64,000 nucleotides of DNA, from assembly GCA_020073105.1 (NCBI GenBank), contig JAIQFW010000033.1, positions 21,153 through 85,152 on the forward strand, in the 5' to 3' direction. Positions 52,086 through 62,137 of this stretch are shown here, piece by piece. The position numbers and the translations under genes were made by a program. The notes under the pieces are model-generated. The model saw only the letters and a list, made by a program, of their open reading frames with translations, did not search any database and was not told the DNA's origin. Within the stretch, counting starts at the first letter, position 1, and every line of letters begins with the position of its first letter. This stretch comes from Terriglobia bacterium (GTDB taxonomy: Bacteria; Acidobacteriota; Terriglobia; Terriglobales; Acidobacteriaceae).

Positions 52086-52697
52086 ATGGTGACTGCTCTT
52101 GGCAACATCACGCAGCTGACCAACGACTACGCCGAAATCGCCCGGCGGTCGCTCCAAGCCGAGCACTGCGCCCTGATCGTCGTGGACATCCAGGAGAAAC
52201 TCCTGCCACCCATCTTCCAAAAGGAACAGATGGTGAAGAATTCTCAACTACTGATTCGCCTCGCCGGTATTCTGAAGATCCCAGCACTCATCACCACCCA
52301 GTATGCCAAGGGCCTGGGCAATACGGTCCCCGAGATCGCTTCCCTGCTGCCCGGAACCGAGGCTATCGACAAGCAAATGTTCTCCTGCTTCGGCAGCGAC
52401 GCCTTCTGCTCACAGCTCAAGCGGCTGCCGGGAAATCGCAACACCGTCCTGCTGTGTGGAATGGAAAGCCACATCTGCGTGATGCAGACGGCGCTGGGAG
52501 CGCTGCGTGAGGGTTATATCGTGCATGTGGCGTCCGACGCCGTCAGCGCCCGCACCGAGTGGAACTGGAAAATCGGCTTGGAGAGAATGCGCGCTGCGGG
52601 TACCATCCTCTCTTCGACCGAAATGATCGTCTACGAGTTGCTGCGTTCCTCGGGAGCGCCCGCGTTTAAAGAATTGCTCCCCCATCTTAAGGGGTAG
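52086..52697 (+). CDS. isochorismatase-family cysteine hydrolase
   Basis: A 203-residue YcaC/nicotinamidase-like enzyme. ALIVVDIQEKLLP holds the catalytic Asp, DKQMFSCFG is the mid motif and LLCGMESHICVMQTALGA holds the nucleophilic Cys. The start has AGGAGA upstream. Such enzymes cleave amides or vinyl ethers; the substrate cannot be told from the sequence. It follows tRNA-Gln and has no operon partner. Confidence 0.88.
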   Translation: MVTALGNITQLTNDYAEIARRSLQAEHCALIVVDIQEKLLPPIFQKEQMVKNSQLLIRLAGILKIPALITTQYAKGLGNTVPEIASLLPGTEAIDKQMFSCFGSDAFCSQLKRLPGNRNTVLLCGMESHICVMQTALGALREGYIVHVASDAVSARTEWNWKIGLERMRAAGTILSSTEMIVYELLRSSGAPAFKELLPHLKG

Positions 52698-52847
52698 CCA
52701 CGCCTTCCCGCTCCTGTGATTCTTCACCCCTGTATTCCTCCCGATGCCGGGTCCTGCTTGCGTTCGCCCATCCTGCCTCTCTCCGAGGCTAAAGGAGATA
52801 GCCAAGGCAGCCGATGAAAAGGTACAGCGGAGGACTCAGTCGATGCT

Positions 52848-53297
52848 ATGACGCTGAAGCACAAGTTCTACGCGATCATTGCAGTCGCGGCCCTAGGATT
52901 CCTGACCCTGTCTTGTGTCTGGCTGGTACAGGAGCGCTCTCACGTCCTAAAGGCACGTGAAGACGAACTCCAGAGGTTGGTGGACGGCCCCTACTCCATC
53001 CTCACCGACTACCACCGGATGGAGAAGGACGGCCAGCTAAGCCGGCCCGAAGCCCAAAAACGCGCCTTGGCGATCATTCGGGTCATGCGCTACGACCGGG
53101 ACAACTATTTCTGGATTAACGACCTGCACCCCACCATGGTGATGCACCCGATCCAACCCCAATTGGAGGGCCAGGACCTGACCAGTTTTCTCCCCGGCAG
53201 GACCTTCTGTGCCCCTCGCACTTCCGTAACCTTCATGTCTGGCGCGGCCCTTGCCGATGGAAAGAAGGGACTGGTGCCGCATGAAACTGAAAACTAA
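52848..53297 (+). pseudogene. truncated chemoreceptor sensor domain, relative of the next gene
   Basis: A 149-residue product homologous to the first ~115 residues of the chemoreceptor that follows: N-terminal membrane helix, then a cache-type region with [16 protein letters not shown]. Similarity is lost after GQDLTS, and the rest (FLPGRTFCAPRT...) looks out of frame or unrelated. It lacks the second helix, HAMP and signalling domain. It is most likely the remnant of a tandem duplication. Its end overlaps the start of the intact gene, so it could still act as a leader. Confidence 0.65.
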
Positions 53298-55356
53298 GTT
53301 TCGTCTCATTGTCGCTCTGGCCGTTGCCGGACTCATGGTACTGGCGGCCTTCTGGTTGACCAACGAACGCTCCCGCCTGTTTGCTGAAAAACAAGAAAAG
53401 GTACGCAATCTGGTGCAGACTGCCTACTCGGTCGCCGTTCAGTACCACGACCAGGAGAAGAGCGGAAAGCTCAGCCGGCAAGCGGCGCAGCGACAGGCCG
53501 TTGAGACCCTCAAGGCCATGCGCTACGAAGGTGAGAACTATTTCTGGATCAATGACCTTCATCCCACGATGGTCATGCATCCCACCAAACCTCAACTCGA
53601 CGGCAAGGACCTCAGCGGAATGAAGGACCCGACGGGCAAAGCGCTTTTCGTCGAGATGGTAGAAACCGTACGAAAAGACGGCTCGGGATTTGTCTCTTAC
53701 ATGTGGCCCAAACCGGGCGCCGACAAGCCGGTACCCAAGCTTTCCTTCGTGAAAGGGTTCGAGCCCTGGGGCTGGGTGCTGGGAACTGGAATCTACGTCG
53801 ACGACATCGATGCCATCTGGCGCCGAAGCGCGGCCATCGCCGGCGGGCTGACCCTGCTGTGCTTCTGTGTGCTCATGGTGGCATCGGTGAGCGTATCCCG
53901 CTCCATTTTCGGGCGGCTCAACAGCATGTTGGAACGCATGAAGGACGTGGCCCAGGGCGAAGGGGACCTGACCAAACGTATCGAGGTTGGCGCGCAGGAC
54001 GAGATTGCCGAGCTGGCCAAATGGTTCAACACTTTCATGGACAAACTGCACGAGATTCTGTCCAAAGTGTCCAGCAACACGGAGAGCCTGGCGGCCGCCG
54101 GGGAGGAGATCGCAGCGACCTCGCGGCAACAAACCCAGGGCGCTGAACAGCAAAAGGACCAGACCGCACAAGTAGTAACCGCCATGCAGGAAATGACCTC
54201 CACCGTGCAGCAGGTATCGGAGAATTCCAACAGCGCCGCTGCTGCGTCGCAGAAGGCCGCCGAAACCGCCCACCAGGGCGGCAAAGTCGTGGAGGAGACG
54301 CTGTCCCGCATGCGCGCCATTGCCAGCTCGGTGGGGGAGACGGCGAAAAAAGTTGAAGAGCTGGGAAAACAGTCCGACCAGATCGGGCGGATCATCGGGG
54401 TGATCGATGACATCGCCGACCAAACCAACTTGCTGGCCCTGAACGCTGCGATTGAAGCTGCCCGGGCCGGCGAGCAGGGCCGCGGGTTTGCCGTGGTGGC
54501 GGATGAAGTACGCAAGCTGGCGGAACGCACCAGCACCGCTACCAAGGAAATCACCGGCATGATCCGCAGCATCCAGGCGGAGACCAAGAGCGCGGTGACC
54601 GCGATGCAGGCTGGTACCAAGGAGGTCGAGCAAGGTGTGGAGCTGACCACCCAGGCAGGATCTTCCCTGCATGACATCATCCAGATGTCGGAAAAAGTCG
54701 GCGACATGGTCACCCACATCGCCACCGCGGCCACGGAGCAGTCCGCCGCCACCGAGCAGATCAACGGCAGCATCGATCAGATTGCCAAGATCACCGAGAC
54801 CTCCGCCGCCGGGGCCCAACAGACCACCAACGCCCTGCAGGACTTGTCCGTCCTCGCCTTGAACCTGCAACGTTTGGTTGGCCAATTCCGGCTCGCGGCG
54901 GACGACAGCGGCGGTCGAGCGCAGAACCTGGAACATCGCCAGACACAGGCGTCCCAGATCGACAATAGTGTGGGTGTGAGCGTCGACTTTGCCCGGGTCA
55001 AGATGGCCCATCGCAGCTGGCGCCTCAAGCTACGGGGATTTCTCGATGGCCGGGAGAATCTTGACCCCAAGAAACTGGCCTCGCATAGGGACTGTGAACT
55101 CGGTAAATGGATCTACAGCGAGGGGCAGGCCAAGTACAGTCACCTGCATGACCTGGATGCGCTCGAAAAGAAACATCAGGCCATGCACTCCATGGTAAGA
55201 CAAGTCGTGGAGTTGAAGCATGCCGGCAAAGTCAAGGAAGCGGAGCAAGGGTTCACCAACGTGGCTAACGCGGCGGAGGAAGTGGTCGCGCTGCTCGAAA
55301 ACGTGGAACGTGCTGTCACTCAGCCCGGCGCCCGTGCTGCTGCCGCTGGAAGATGA
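53281..55356 (+). CDS. methyl-accepting chemotaxis protein (sCache_2 - HAMP - MA - CZB)
   Basis: About 691 residues from the ATG at 53281. An N-terminal helix ([18 protein letters not shown]) and a periplasmic single-cache domain ([35 protein letters not shown]) precede a second helix ([20 protein letters not shown]). HAMP follows at about 205-260, then a signalling domain with the conserved tip [41 protein letters not shown] (in parts). The C-terminus is a CZB zinc-binding domain ([24 protein letters not shown], later His residues). It probably senses small organic acids outside and zinc or oxidants such as HOCl inside. No che genes are adjacent. Confidence 0.94.
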   Translation: MKLKTKFRLIVALAVAGLMVLAAFWLTNERSRLFAEKQEKVRNLVQTAYSVAVQYHDQEKSGKLSRQAAQRQAVETLKAMRYEGENYFWINDLHPTMVMHPTKPQLDGKDLSGMKDPTGKALFVEMVETVRKDGSGFVSYMWPKPGADKPVPKLSFVKGFEPWGWVLGTGIYVDDIDAIWRRSAAIAGGLTLLCFCVLMVASVSVSRSIFGRLNSMLERMKDVAQGEGDLTKRIEVGAQDEIAELAKWFNTFMDKLHEILSKVSSNTESLAAAGEEIAATSRQQTQGAEQQKDQTAQVVTAMQEMTSTVQQVSENSNSAAAASQKAAETAHQGGKVVEETLSRMRAIASSVGETAKKVEELGKQSDQIGRIIGVIDDIADQTNLLALNAAIEAARAGEQGRGFAVVADEVRKLAERTSTATKEITGMIRSIQAETKSAVTAMQAGTKEVEQGVELTTQAGSSLHDIIQMSEKVGDMVTHIATAATEQSAATEQINGSIDQIAKITETSAAGAQQTTNALQDLSVLALNLQRLVGQFRLAADDSGGRAQNLEHRQTQASQIDNSVGVSVDFARVKMAHRSWRLKLRGFLDGRENLDPKKLASHRDCELGKWIYSEGQAKYSHLHDLDALEKKHQAMHSMVRQVVELKHAGKVKEAEQGFTNVANAAEEVVALLENVERAVTQPGARAAAAGR

Positions 55357-55370
55357 GAGAGGGCCCGCTG

Positions 55371-56546
55371 CTATTGCGGGACCAGCTTGAGCACGTTACC
55401 GGCCAGGTCGAGCACGTAGATTTCGCCCGCCGCATCCTGGCCAAACGAGCTGAGGTTTCGTCCCGTCGAGAGTAATTCGGCTCGTGTCCAGGTTCCCGGC
55501 GGATTTTCCTGCAAGGTCCAGATGGTTCCGCTGCCGTAGTCCCCAAGAACATACATCCCAGCGAGACCAGAGATCGCTTTTCCCGTGTACACATAACCGC
55601 CAATCACTGCAACTCCCTCGCTGTGGCTGTACTCAGCAATCGGCAGGAGCAGGCCATTCATGTCGCAGTTGGACGCGTTGTAGCAGTGCATACCCTCCAT
55701 CACGTTCCAGCCGAAGTTGCCGCCTTTCTGTAGCAAGTCAATTTCTTCGTAGTTGTCTTGACCCACGTCCGCGCAGAACAGCCGGCCGGTACTTCGCTCA
55801 AAAGAAAAACGCCACGGATTGCGCAGACCATAGGCCCAGATCTCGGGCATGTGCGAGGTGCCGACAAAAGGATTGTCCGGCGGAATTGCATAGTTCTTCC
55901 CGCCGCTGGCGTGGTCGATATCGATCCGCAACATCTTTCCCAAAAGCGTGTCCAGACTCTGGCCGTTCCCTAGCGGATCGCCTCCACTGCCCCCGTCTCC
56001 CAGGCCGATATACAAGAATCCGTCCGGGCCAAAGGCTAGCTGTCCGCCCTTGTGATTGTCGTACGGCTGATCCACCGTCAGGAGGATGCGCTCGCTGGCG
56101 GGATCAGCTTGGTTCGGATCGGCCGCTGAGACCTGGTATTCGGCGATGAAGCTCTGGATGACGCCCCCGGAGGAATGGACATAGTTCAAGTAAAACTTCT
56201 GGTTTTGGCTGAAAGCGGGGTGAAAGGCAGCTCCTAACAGGCCCATCTCTCCGCTGAAGGTTACCTTGGTGGCGATGTTCAGGAACGGTGTGGGCAAAAG
56301 CGCGTTGTTCGCAATGATGCGGATGGTTCCCGACTGCTCGACGACAAACATCCGTCCCGAGTTGTCATCTGGAGTCTGCAGGTCGACCGGGCTGTTGAGC
56401 CCGGTAGCGATGGTAGTTAGCGCTACAGCGGGAGGTGTCCCGGGCGGCGGCGCAGACTGCGAGGAGAACCCTCCCCCGCACCCGCTCGTTGCTAATGCGA
56501 AGAGTGCCACCCACAACGCGAGAAACACACCACGCTTCCGCCACAT
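55371..56546 (-). CDS. PQQ-dependent sugar dehydrogenase-like lipoprotein
   Basis: About 391 residues. The ATG chosen (MWRKRGVFLAL) begins a lipoprotein signal with lipobox LATSGC. The rest is a six-bladed propeller of the soluble glucose dehydrogenase/YliI family: GLNSPVDLQTPDD, MGLLGAAFHPAF, DNHKGGQLAFGPDGFLYIGLGDGG, GLRNPWRFSFE, GGNFGWNVMEG. The His of DNHKGG and the Arg of GLRNPWR match the active-site pattern of the family. It should oxidise an aldose outside the inner membrane with PQQ; the exact sugar is unknown. Confidence 0.9.
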   Translation of the reverse strand: MWRKRGVFLALWVALFALATSGCGGGFSSQSAPPPGTPPAVALTTIATGLNSPVDLQTPDDNSGRMFVVEQSGTIRIIANNALLPTPFLNIATKVTFSGEMGLLGAAFHPAFSQNQKFYLNYVHSSGGVIQSFIAEYQVSAADPNQADPASERILLTVDQPYDNHKGGQLAFGPDGFLYIGLGDGGSGGDPLGNGQSLDTLLGKMLRIDIDHASGGKNYAIPPDNPFVGTSHMPEIWAYGLRNPWRFSFERSTGRLFCADVGQDNYEEIDLLQKGGNFGWNVMEGMHCYNASNCDMNGLLLPIAEYSHSEGVAVIGGYVYTGKAISGLAGMYVLGDYGSGTIWTLQENPPGTWTRAELLSTGRNLSSFGQDAAGEIYVLDLAGNVLKLVPQ

Positions 56547-56626
56547 GATTCGCCGCCAGACTAGCGGATTCGTGAACACGGGGCTAATACCCAACGGACG
56601 GCGTCCGGCAGCGTAACCGTTACCGG

Positions 56627-57505
56627 CTATTCCTTATGCTTCACCCGCACCACCGTAATCTTTGAAAATCCTTCCTCAAACGCCGGCGGCTTTAGCTTTC
56701 CCGCCATCCGCCGCATTACGTCTTCCGGAACCATGCGCTCGCGTTTGCGATTGCGCTCCAGGCAGGTCTCGACCGGCACGTCGAAAAAGACAGCCTGCAC
56801 CTCGTAGCCATAGTCCTTGGCTAGCTTGATCCAGCCGTGCCGGTCATGGGATGTAAGGTTGGTGGCATCCACGTAATTCATGGGACGCCGGGCAATCAGG
56901 CGCGCCTTCAACATGGAGCGCAGGTTGGAGAAGATCAGATCCTGGAATCGCTGTTCCGTGGGATCGTCGAATAGCAGCGCCCGCAGCAAATCGCTGGAGA
57001 GCGGTGTAATGTTGTGCCGCTTAAACCACGAGCTCTTCCCCGATCCGGGCAGGCCAATCGCTAGCACAACCGTACCCTTCGACGGCCGCGGCGCAGCCGC
57101 TTGAGGAGCGATGCGGGCCGGAGCAGCGACCTCATCGTCAGCCGCAACTTCGGCAGGAGCCGCTACAACTTCGGCGCCAGCGGGAGAAGGCGGCGCGCCC
57201 GTAGCGATAGCGGGCCTTTGGGATACATTCTTGCTCCGGCCGCGCCCGCCCCTGCCTCGCCGTCGTCGGCGTCGGGGTGCATCGACGTCTCCGGGTTGCG
57301 GGCGTTGCCCAGGCTGCGGTTCCGCACTCGGTGTTGCCTGCGGGCCCGGGCTTTTGGGTCCGACCCGCTCTTCGTGGCCCGAGGGCGCTTCGCTCGGTTC
57401 AGTATCGTAGAAAGCCGGCTGTAACGGCGCAGGTTTGGGCTCAGCAGTGCCCTGCTCTGGCTCCTTTTTGCGGCGCTTCAAGCGCTCGCGCATCCATTTC
57501 CGCAT
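56627..57505 (-). CDS. P-loop kinase with a long disordered basic N-terminus
   Basis: About 292 residues from the ATG giving MRKWMRERLKRRKKEP. The first 140 residues are disordered, rich in Pro, Ala and Glu, with a strongly basic run of Arg (RRRRRRGRGGRGR) suggesting nucleic-acid or RNA binding. The kinase domain follows, with Walker A AIGLPGSGKSSWFK, then SSDLLRALLFDDPTEQ, NYVDATNLT and DVPVETCLERNRKRER. This resembles the AAA_33/polynucleotide-kinase or zeta-toxin-like group. An RNA- or nucleotide-kinase role is plausible but unproved. Confidence 0.8.
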   Translation of the reverse strand: MRKWMRERLKRRKKEPEQGTAEPKPAPLQPAFYDTEPSEAPSGHEERVGPKSPGPQATPSAEPQPGQRPQPGDVDAPRRRRRRGRGGRGRSKNVSQRPAIATGAPPSPAGAEVVAAPAEVAADDEVAAPARIAPQAAAPRPSKGTVVLAIGLPGSGKSSWFKRHNITPLSSDLLRALLFDDPTEQRFQDLIFSNLRSMLKARLIARRPMNYVDATNLTSHDRHGWIKLAKDYGYEVQAVFFDVPVETCLERNRKRERMVPEDVMRRMAGKLKPPAFEEGFSKITVVRVKHKE

Positions 57506-57629
57506 GTCTGGCTTGTAACACACCGTGAGGCCCTCCGGCAATGTTCGGCTAGGTGCCTCTTTCGCATGGCATTCTGTGCAAAATCCAGAGTGCCAAGCCC
57601 ACTCGGCGGAGGGCTTACAATTCTCTGCT

Positions 57630-57983
57630 ATGCCGGTTCCACCTGAAATTGGTGGCCAGAAATACATCTGCCTGACCACATTTCGTAAGAACGGGGTCGC
57701 GGTTCGAACCCCCGTATGGTTCGGTGAGAAAGACGGCAAACTTTACGTCATGACCCGCTCCGACTCGGGAAAATGCAAGCGATTGCGCAATAATCCGCAA
57801 GTCCGCATTGCGCCCTGCACCATCCGCGGCAAGGTCACCGGCCCGCAGTTCAGTGCCACTGCTCGCTTCCTCGATAAGGAGTACTGGCCGTCCGCCCGGA
57901 AGGCCATCAACCGGAAATACTGGATGGCACGCCTTCCCATCCGGAGCAGGCAGAACCTCTACATTGAGATTGACCCGGGATGA
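57630..57983 (+). CDS. PPOX-class (F420/FMN-dependent) split-barrel protein
   Basis: About 117 residues from the ATG giving MPVPPEIGGQKYICLTTFRKNG. TPVWFGEKDGKLYVMTRSDSGKCKRLRNNPQVRIAPC is the typical split-barrel flavin-binding pattern of the TIGR03666-like PPOX family. It would bind F420 or FMN and act as a small reductase. It is divergent from the P-loop kinase gene. Confidence 0.82.
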   Translation: MPVPPEIGGQKYICLTTFRKNGVAVRTPVWFGEKDGKLYVMTRSDSGKCKRLRNNPQVRIAPCTIRGKVTGPQFSATARFLDKEYWPSARKAINRKYWMARLPIRSRQNLYIEIDPG

Positions 57984-58133
57984 CCACGATCCCATTTTGG
58001 AAGCTGATCTTCGGCAGAGAAGGCCCGCTAACGCTTCCTCATTTGCCGCCTCACTCATTTCCCTGCTACCATTTTGTGTTTCCGTAGTTATGTTGCATTT
58101 ATCTACGTCTTCTCCACTTAGCTGGGAGGCGAA

Positions 58134-59144
58134 ATGGCAATCAAAGTAGGTATCAACGGTTTCGGGCGCATCGGACGCAACGTACTGCGCGCCTCGCTGA
58201 ACGATCCCAACATTGAATTTGTGGCGGTTAACGATCTAACTGATCCCAAGACCCTGGCTCACCTGCTGAAATACGACTCGATCCTGGGAAACTTGCACAA
58301 CCAGATTTCGGCCGGGACCGACAGCATTACGGTCGACAACAAGACCTTCAAGGTCTTTGCCGAGAAAGATCCGGGTAAGCTGCCTTGGGAATCTGCCGGC
58401 GCCCAGGTCGTGCTGGAGTCCACCGGCCGGTTCACCAACGCCGAAGACGCCAAAAAGCACCTTCGCGGTCCGGTCAAGAAGGTCATCATCTCCGCGCCGG
58501 CCAAGAATGAGGATGTCACCATCGTGCTCGGTGTGAACCATCAGGTGTACGACCCGGCCAAGCATCACATCATCTCCAACGCTTCCTGCACGACCAACTG
58601 CCTGGCGCCGATCGCCAAGGTAATCCATGACAACTTCAGGATCGTCAGCGGGACCATGACCACGATTCATTCCTACACCAACGACCAGGTCATCCTCGAT
58701 TTTCCCCACAAAGACTTGCGCCGTGCCCGTGCGGCGGCGCTCTCCATGATTCCCACGTCCACTGGCGCCGCCAAAGCACTCAAGCTCGTTATCCCCGAGA
58801 TGGCCGGCAAGCTGGACGGATTCGCCATGCGGGTTCCGACGCCGAACGTGTCGGTCGTTGATCTGGTCGCCTATTGCGAAAAGAAGACGACCAAAGAAGA
58901 GGTGAATGCCGCCCTGAAGAAGGCCAGTGAAGAGGGCCCGCTGAAGGGTTATCTGGGCTACGAAGAACACGAACTCGTCTCGGCGGACTATCGCGGCGAT
59001 CCCCGTTCCTCCATCGTAGATGCACCCTGCACCCTGGTGGTGGGCGGCAACCTGGTGAAGGTGATTTCCTGGTACGACAACGAATGGGGCTATTCCTGCC
59101 GGGTTCGCGACCTGATCGACTACATCGGCAGGAAAGGGCTGTGA
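58134..59144 (+). CDS. gap: glyceraldehyde-3-phosphate dehydrogenase, type I
   Basis: 336 residues, full length. The NAD-binding start is [18 protein letters not shown]; the catalytic Cys is in [12 protein letters not shown] near 152 and the His in [10 protein letters not shown]. It converts glyceraldehyde 3-phosphate to 1,3-bisphosphoglycerate. The ATG has GGGAGGCGA upstream. It heads the lower-glycolysis group gap-pgk-tpiA. Confidence 0.98.
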   Translation: MAIKVGINGFGRIGRNVLRASLNDPNIEFVAVNDLTDPKTLAHLLKYDSILGNLHNQISAGTDSITVDNKTFKVFAEKDPGKLPWESAGAQVVLESTGRFTNAEDAKKHLRGPVKKVIISAPAKNEDVTIVLGVNHQVYDPAKHHIISNASCTTNCLAPIAKVIHDNFRIVSGTMTTIHSYTNDQVILDFPHKDLRRARAAALSMIPTSTGAAKALKLVIPEMAGKLDGFAMRVPTPNVSVVDLVAYCEKKTTKEEVNAALKKASEEGPLKGYLGYEEHELVSADYRGDPRSSIVDAPCTLVVGGNLVKVISWYDNEWGYSCRVRDLIDYIGRKGL

Positions 59145-59159
59145 GACTTTATGATGGAA

Positions 59160-59179
59160 GACGGGCGTCCTCGCCCGTC
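59160..59179. repeat. perfect hairpin between gap and pgk
   Basis: GACGGGCG and CGCCCGTC pair perfectly around a TCCT loop, 15 bp after the gap stop. ATTCTAAGG follows instead of a T-run, so it is more likely a processing or stabilising structure than a strong terminator. It may set different levels of gap and pgk. Confidence 0.6.
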
Positions 59180-59275
59180 ATTCTAAGGACGAGAACGATA
59201 CCGCGGTTGTCATCCTGAGCGGGAGCTGACACAAGAATCGCGCGTTCGGCTCGCATCCTTTTTGCAGGCATGAAT

Positions 59276-60487
59276 ATGTCCAAACTCTCCATTCGCGATC
59301 TTCCTCTCAACGATCACCACATCTTCATGCGCGTGGACTTCAACGTGCCGCTGGAGGATGGCCGGGTCATGGACGATACCCGCATTCGCGAAACCTTGCC
59401 GACGATCGAATACGCCCTCCGTCATGGAGCACGGCTGATCTTGGCGTCGCACTTGGGACGTCCCACGGGAAAGCCCGATCCCAAGATGAGTCTGAAGCCG
59501 GTTGCCGAGCGCTTGCGCATGCTGCTCGACAAAGAACTGGCCCGGGGAGAAAACGTGGGCTTCTGCCCGGATTGCGTCGGCCTGGAGGCGGAGGAAATGG
59601 CCGGAAAGCTGGAAAAGGGCCAAACTCTCCTGCTCGAAAATCTGCGCTTTCATGCCGAAGAAGAGGCCAATGACGAGAAGTTTTCCAAACAACTGGCGGG
59701 CCTTGGCCAGTACTACGTGAACGACGCGTTCGGCACCGCGCACCGTGCCCACGCCTCGACCGTGGGGGTCACAAAATTCCTGCACAAAGCCGCCGCCGGG
59801 CTGCTGATGGAGAAGGAGCTGCAATATCTGGGCAAAGCCATGCAGCATCCGGAAAAACCCTTTATCGCCATTCTCGGTGGCGCCAAAGTCAGCGACAAGA
59901 TCGCGGTGATTGAGCACCTGCTCAACAAGGTGGACGCCCTTATGATCGGTGGCGCCATGGCGTACACCTTCTTGAAGTCCCAGGGTCAGCAGGTGGGAAA
60001 ATCACGGGTCGAAGAGGACAAGCTCGACCTTGCCCACAAGATTCTGCAACACGCGAAAAGCCGTAACGTGAAGTTTCTTTTGCCGACCGATCACGTCGTC
60101 GCGGACCGCATCGACCTCAATGCCGTGACCCATATCGTCAATGAGGGTCATCCCATTCCCGCAAATATGATGGGGCTCGACATTGGGCCCAACACGGTCG
60201 AAAACTTCTCCGAGCAGATCTCTCGCGCTCGAACCATCGTGTGGAACGGTCCCATGGGCGTATTCGAGCTCTCTCCCTTTGCGCAGGGGACTTTCAAGAT
60301 CGCGCGCGCGATCGCGGAAAACCCAGCTGCCATCTCGATTGTGGGTGGCGGCGACTCGGTTGCCGCGGTCCATGCCGCCGGCGTAGCCGACAAAATCACG
60401 CACATTTCCACCGGCGGCGGTGCTTCCCTGGAATTTCTCGAAGGCAAGAAACTGCCGGGCGTGGAAGCTCTGACGGACAAGAAGTGA
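59276..60487 (+). CDS. pgk: phosphoglycerate kinase
   Basis: About 403 residues, full length. [49 protein letters not shown] and [10 protein letters not shown] are the family signatures, with the nucleotide site near GGAKVSDKI. Two ATGs lie 6 nt apart; the second (MSKLSIRDL) suits the AGG spacing and the family N-terminus better. It makes ATP from 1,3-bisphosphoglycerate. Confidence 0.97.
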   Translation: MSKLSIRDLPLNDHHIFMRVDFNVPLEDGRVMDDTRIRETLPTIEYALRHGARLILASHLGRPTGKPDPKMSLKPVAERLRMLLDKELARGENVGFCPDCVGLEAEEMAGKLEKGQTLLLENLRFHAEEEANDEKFSKQLAGLGQYYVNDAFGTAHRAHASTVGVTKFLHKAAAGLLMEKELQYLGKAMQHPEKPFIAILGGAKVSDKIAVIEHLLNKVDALMIGGAMAYTFLKSQGQQVGKSRVEEDKLDLAHKILQHAKSRNVKFLLPTDHVVADRIDLNAVTHIVNEGHPIPANMMGLDIGPNTVENFSEQISRARTIVWNGPMGVFELSPFAQGTFKIARAIAENPAAISIVGGGDSVAAVHAAGVADKITHISTGGGASLEFLEGKKLPGVEALTDKK

Positions 60488-60547
60488 TGCTCCCTCGACC
60501 GCCGCTCTCGCAGTCGTCTCCTCAACGGGCTTCGGCCCGGGGGAATC

Positions 60548-60592
60548 CATGTATTTCTCTGCGTACTCTGTGTCCTCTGTGGTGAAGCTTTG
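60548..60592. repeat. short member of the CTCTGCG/TCTGTGG intergenic repeat family
   Basis: CATGTATTTCTCTGCGTACT and then CTGTGTCCTCTGTGGTGAA lie between pgk and tpiA. Related runs are found at 31030-31110 and 61395-61560. Non-coding. Confidence 0.45.
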
Positions 60593-60606
60593 ACCGAAAG
60601 GACCCT

Positions 60607-61359
60607 ATGCCCCGCAAAAAATTAATGGCGGCCAACTGGAAGATGTACAAAACCCCAGACCAGACGCGCCAATTCTTCCGTGACTTTCTCCCCTTGGTCG
60701 CCAATCACGATCGCGACGAAATTGTCATCTGCCCACCTTATGTTGATCTCCTGTCTGCCCTTGAGTCGGCAAAAGGGTCGAACGTCGCGGTTGGGGCCCA
60801 GAGCGTACACTGGGAAAAAGAAGGCGCGTACACCGGAGAGATTTCGGCAGGGATGCTGCAGGATCTCGGCTGCACCCATGCCATCATCGGACACTCCGAG
60901 CGCCGCCAGTACTTCGGCGAAAGCGACGATACCGTAAATCTCCGTCTTAAGGCCGCGCTGGAGGCCGGACTCACTCCCATTGTCTGCGTGGGAGAAGTTC
61001 TCGAAGAACGCGAAGCTGGGCTGACCGAAGATGTGTTGCGGCGCCAGTGTACCCGCGCCTTTCATAAGGTCTCCACCAAGAAGGCCGGCAAGCTGGTTGT
61101 CGCCTACGAGCCGGTCTGGGCCATTGGGACCGGCAAGACTGCTACTCCCGAACTTGCCTCCGAGGCGCACAGCTTGATTCGCGGCGAGGCTGCCCGGACC
61201 TTTGGCCAGGAGTTCGCCGACAACCTCCGCATCTTGTACGGCGGCTCGGTCAAACCGGAAAATGCCAAAGCGCTGATGGCAGAACAGGAGATCGACGGCG
61301 CCCTGGTGGGCGGCGCCAGCCTCGACCCCAAATCCTTTGCCGCCATCGTAAAGTACTAG
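60607..61359 (+). CDS. tpiA: triosephosphate isomerase
   Basis: 250 residues, full length. NWKMYK holds the substrate-binding Asn and catalytic Lys, IIGHSERR the catalytic His, VAYEPVWAIGTGKTA the catalytic Glu, and ILYGGSVKPEN and GALVGGASL the phosphate loop. It interconverts dihydroxyacetone phosphate and glyceraldehyde 3-phosphate. Confidence 0.98.
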   Translation: MPRKKLMAANWKMYKTPDQTRQFFRDFLPLVANHDRDEIVICPPYVDLLSALESAKGSNVAVGAQSVHWEKEGAYTGEISAGMLQDLGCTHAIIGHSERRQYFGESDDTVNLRLKAALEAGLTPIVCVGEVLEEREAGLTEDVLRRQCTRAFHKVSTKKAGKLVVAYEPVWAIGTGKTATPELASEAHSLIRGEAARTFGQEFADNLRILYGGSVKPENAKALMAEQEIDGALVGGASLDPKSFAAIVKY

Positions 61360-61394
61360 AAACTGTGAACTTCGGATTGGCCCTGGCCTCAGTT

Positions 61395-61560
61395 TCTCAG
61401 CGCACTCTGCGGATGGTCTCCGCGCCCTCCGCGATTTAGGACTTTGTGTTCAGACCTTGAAACGCCGAGACCGCAGAGAACTGCCGCGGAGACCGCTGAG
61501 GAATCTTCGAATCTGTTGAAATTGAGACGCTACCCTTGTCCCCCGTGTCTCCGTGGTGAA
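61395..61560. repeat. dispersed intergenic repeat cluster
   Basis: CAGCGCACTCTGCGGATGGT, GAGACCGCAGAGAACTGCCG, GCGGAGACCGCTGAGG and TGTCTCCGTGGTGAAAC lie in both orientations between tpiA and tRNA-Leu. They can pair with one another and belong to the CGCAGAG/CTCTGCG-type family also seen near 31030 and 60550. Confidence 0.5.
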
Positions 61561-61572
61561 ACCGGGTTTTGC

Positions 61573-61578
61573 TATAAT
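61573..61578 (+). promoter_or_regulatory. -10 element TATAAT for tRNA-Leu
   Basis: A perfect TATAAT lies 32 bp upstream of the tRNA 5' end. No good -35 element is visible at 17 bp spacing. Confidence 0.55.
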
Positions 61579-61610
61579 CAATGAGCCTCTAAGCAATCTT
61601 CGCGCGCCGT

Positions 61611-61695
61611 GCGGAAGTGGTGGAATTGGCAGACACACCATCTTGAGGGGGTGGCGCCGAAAGGCATGGGGGTTCAAATCCCCCCTTCCGCACCA
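61611..61695 (+). tRNA. tRNA-Leu (anticodon GAG)
   Basis: An 85-nt class II tRNA with a long variable arm (CGCCGAAAGGCA). Acceptor GCGGAAG pairs with CTTCCGC. The anticodon stem CCATC/GGTGG encloses loop TTGAGGG, giving GAG. The T arm contains GGTTCAAATCC, and CCA is encoded. Confidence 0.96.
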
Positions 61696-61722
61696 TGATT
61701 CCGGCACAGAAAAGTTGACCGC

Positions 61723-62052
61723 ATGATTATTCTGATTACGATTATTCACATCATTGTTTGCGCGTTTCTCATCATCGTCGTGCTGCTGCAGAGCGGCAAG
61801 AGCGGCGATATTGCCGCCGCGTTCGGCGGGATGGGGAGCCAGACCGCGTTCGGCCCGCGGGGCGCGGCCACCGCGTTGTCCCGGGCGACCACCTGGTCGG
61901 CCATCATTTTCATGGTGACCTCGATCACGCTCTCAGTTTTCGCTTCGCGCCACACCGGGCCGAAATCGGTGCTGCAGGGCGTCCCCGCTTCGCAAACCAA
62001 GTCGCAGCCAGCAGCCCCGGCACCGGCGCCTGCTCCTCCGGCGAAAAAATAA
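61723..62052 (+). CDS. secG: preprotein translocase subunit SecG
   Basis: 109 residues. Two membrane helices (ILITIIHIIVCAFLIIVVLLQ and TWSAIIFMVTSITLSVFA) flank the conserved cytoplasmic loop QSGKSGDIAAAFGGMGSQTAFGPRG. A Pro/Ala-rich tail ending PAKK follows. It is the accessory subunit of the SecYEG channel. It lies 27 bp after tRNA-Leu. Confidence 0.96.
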   Translation: MIILITIIHIIVCAFLIIVVLLQSGKSGDIAAAFGGMGSQTAFGPRGAATALSRATTWSAIIFMVTSITLSVFASRHTGPKSVLQGVPASQTKSQPAAPAPAPAPPAKK

Positions 62053-62056
62053 GCCA

Positions 62057-62128
62057 TCAGCTATCAGCTTGAAGCTCTCAAGAAGCGGCGATCACGCACC
62101 GGGCTGAAAGCTGATGGCTGATAGCTGA
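62057..62128. repeat. inverted repeat abutting the metallo-hydrolase start codon
   Basis: TCAGCTATCAGC (62057-62068) and GCTGATAGCTGA (62117-62128) are perfect 12-bp arms in the short gap after secG. A T-run (CTTTTT) follows and ends exactly at the ATG of the next gene. It can act as a terminator for secG and leaves the next gene without a Shine-Dalgarno site. Confidence 0.65.
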
Positions 62129-62137
62129 CAGCTTTTT

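Noticed and set aside
53233..55011. 592-codon minus-strand frame opposite the chemoreceptor
   Set aside because: Gly/Leu/His-rich low-complexity product antisense to a textbook chemotaxis receptor.
58236..58970. 244-codon minus-strand frame opposite gap
   Set aside because: Antisense shadow of a full-length, highly conserved glycolytic gene.
59160..59179. Rho-independent terminator between gap and pgk
   Set aside because: The stem is perfect but no T-run follows on either strand.
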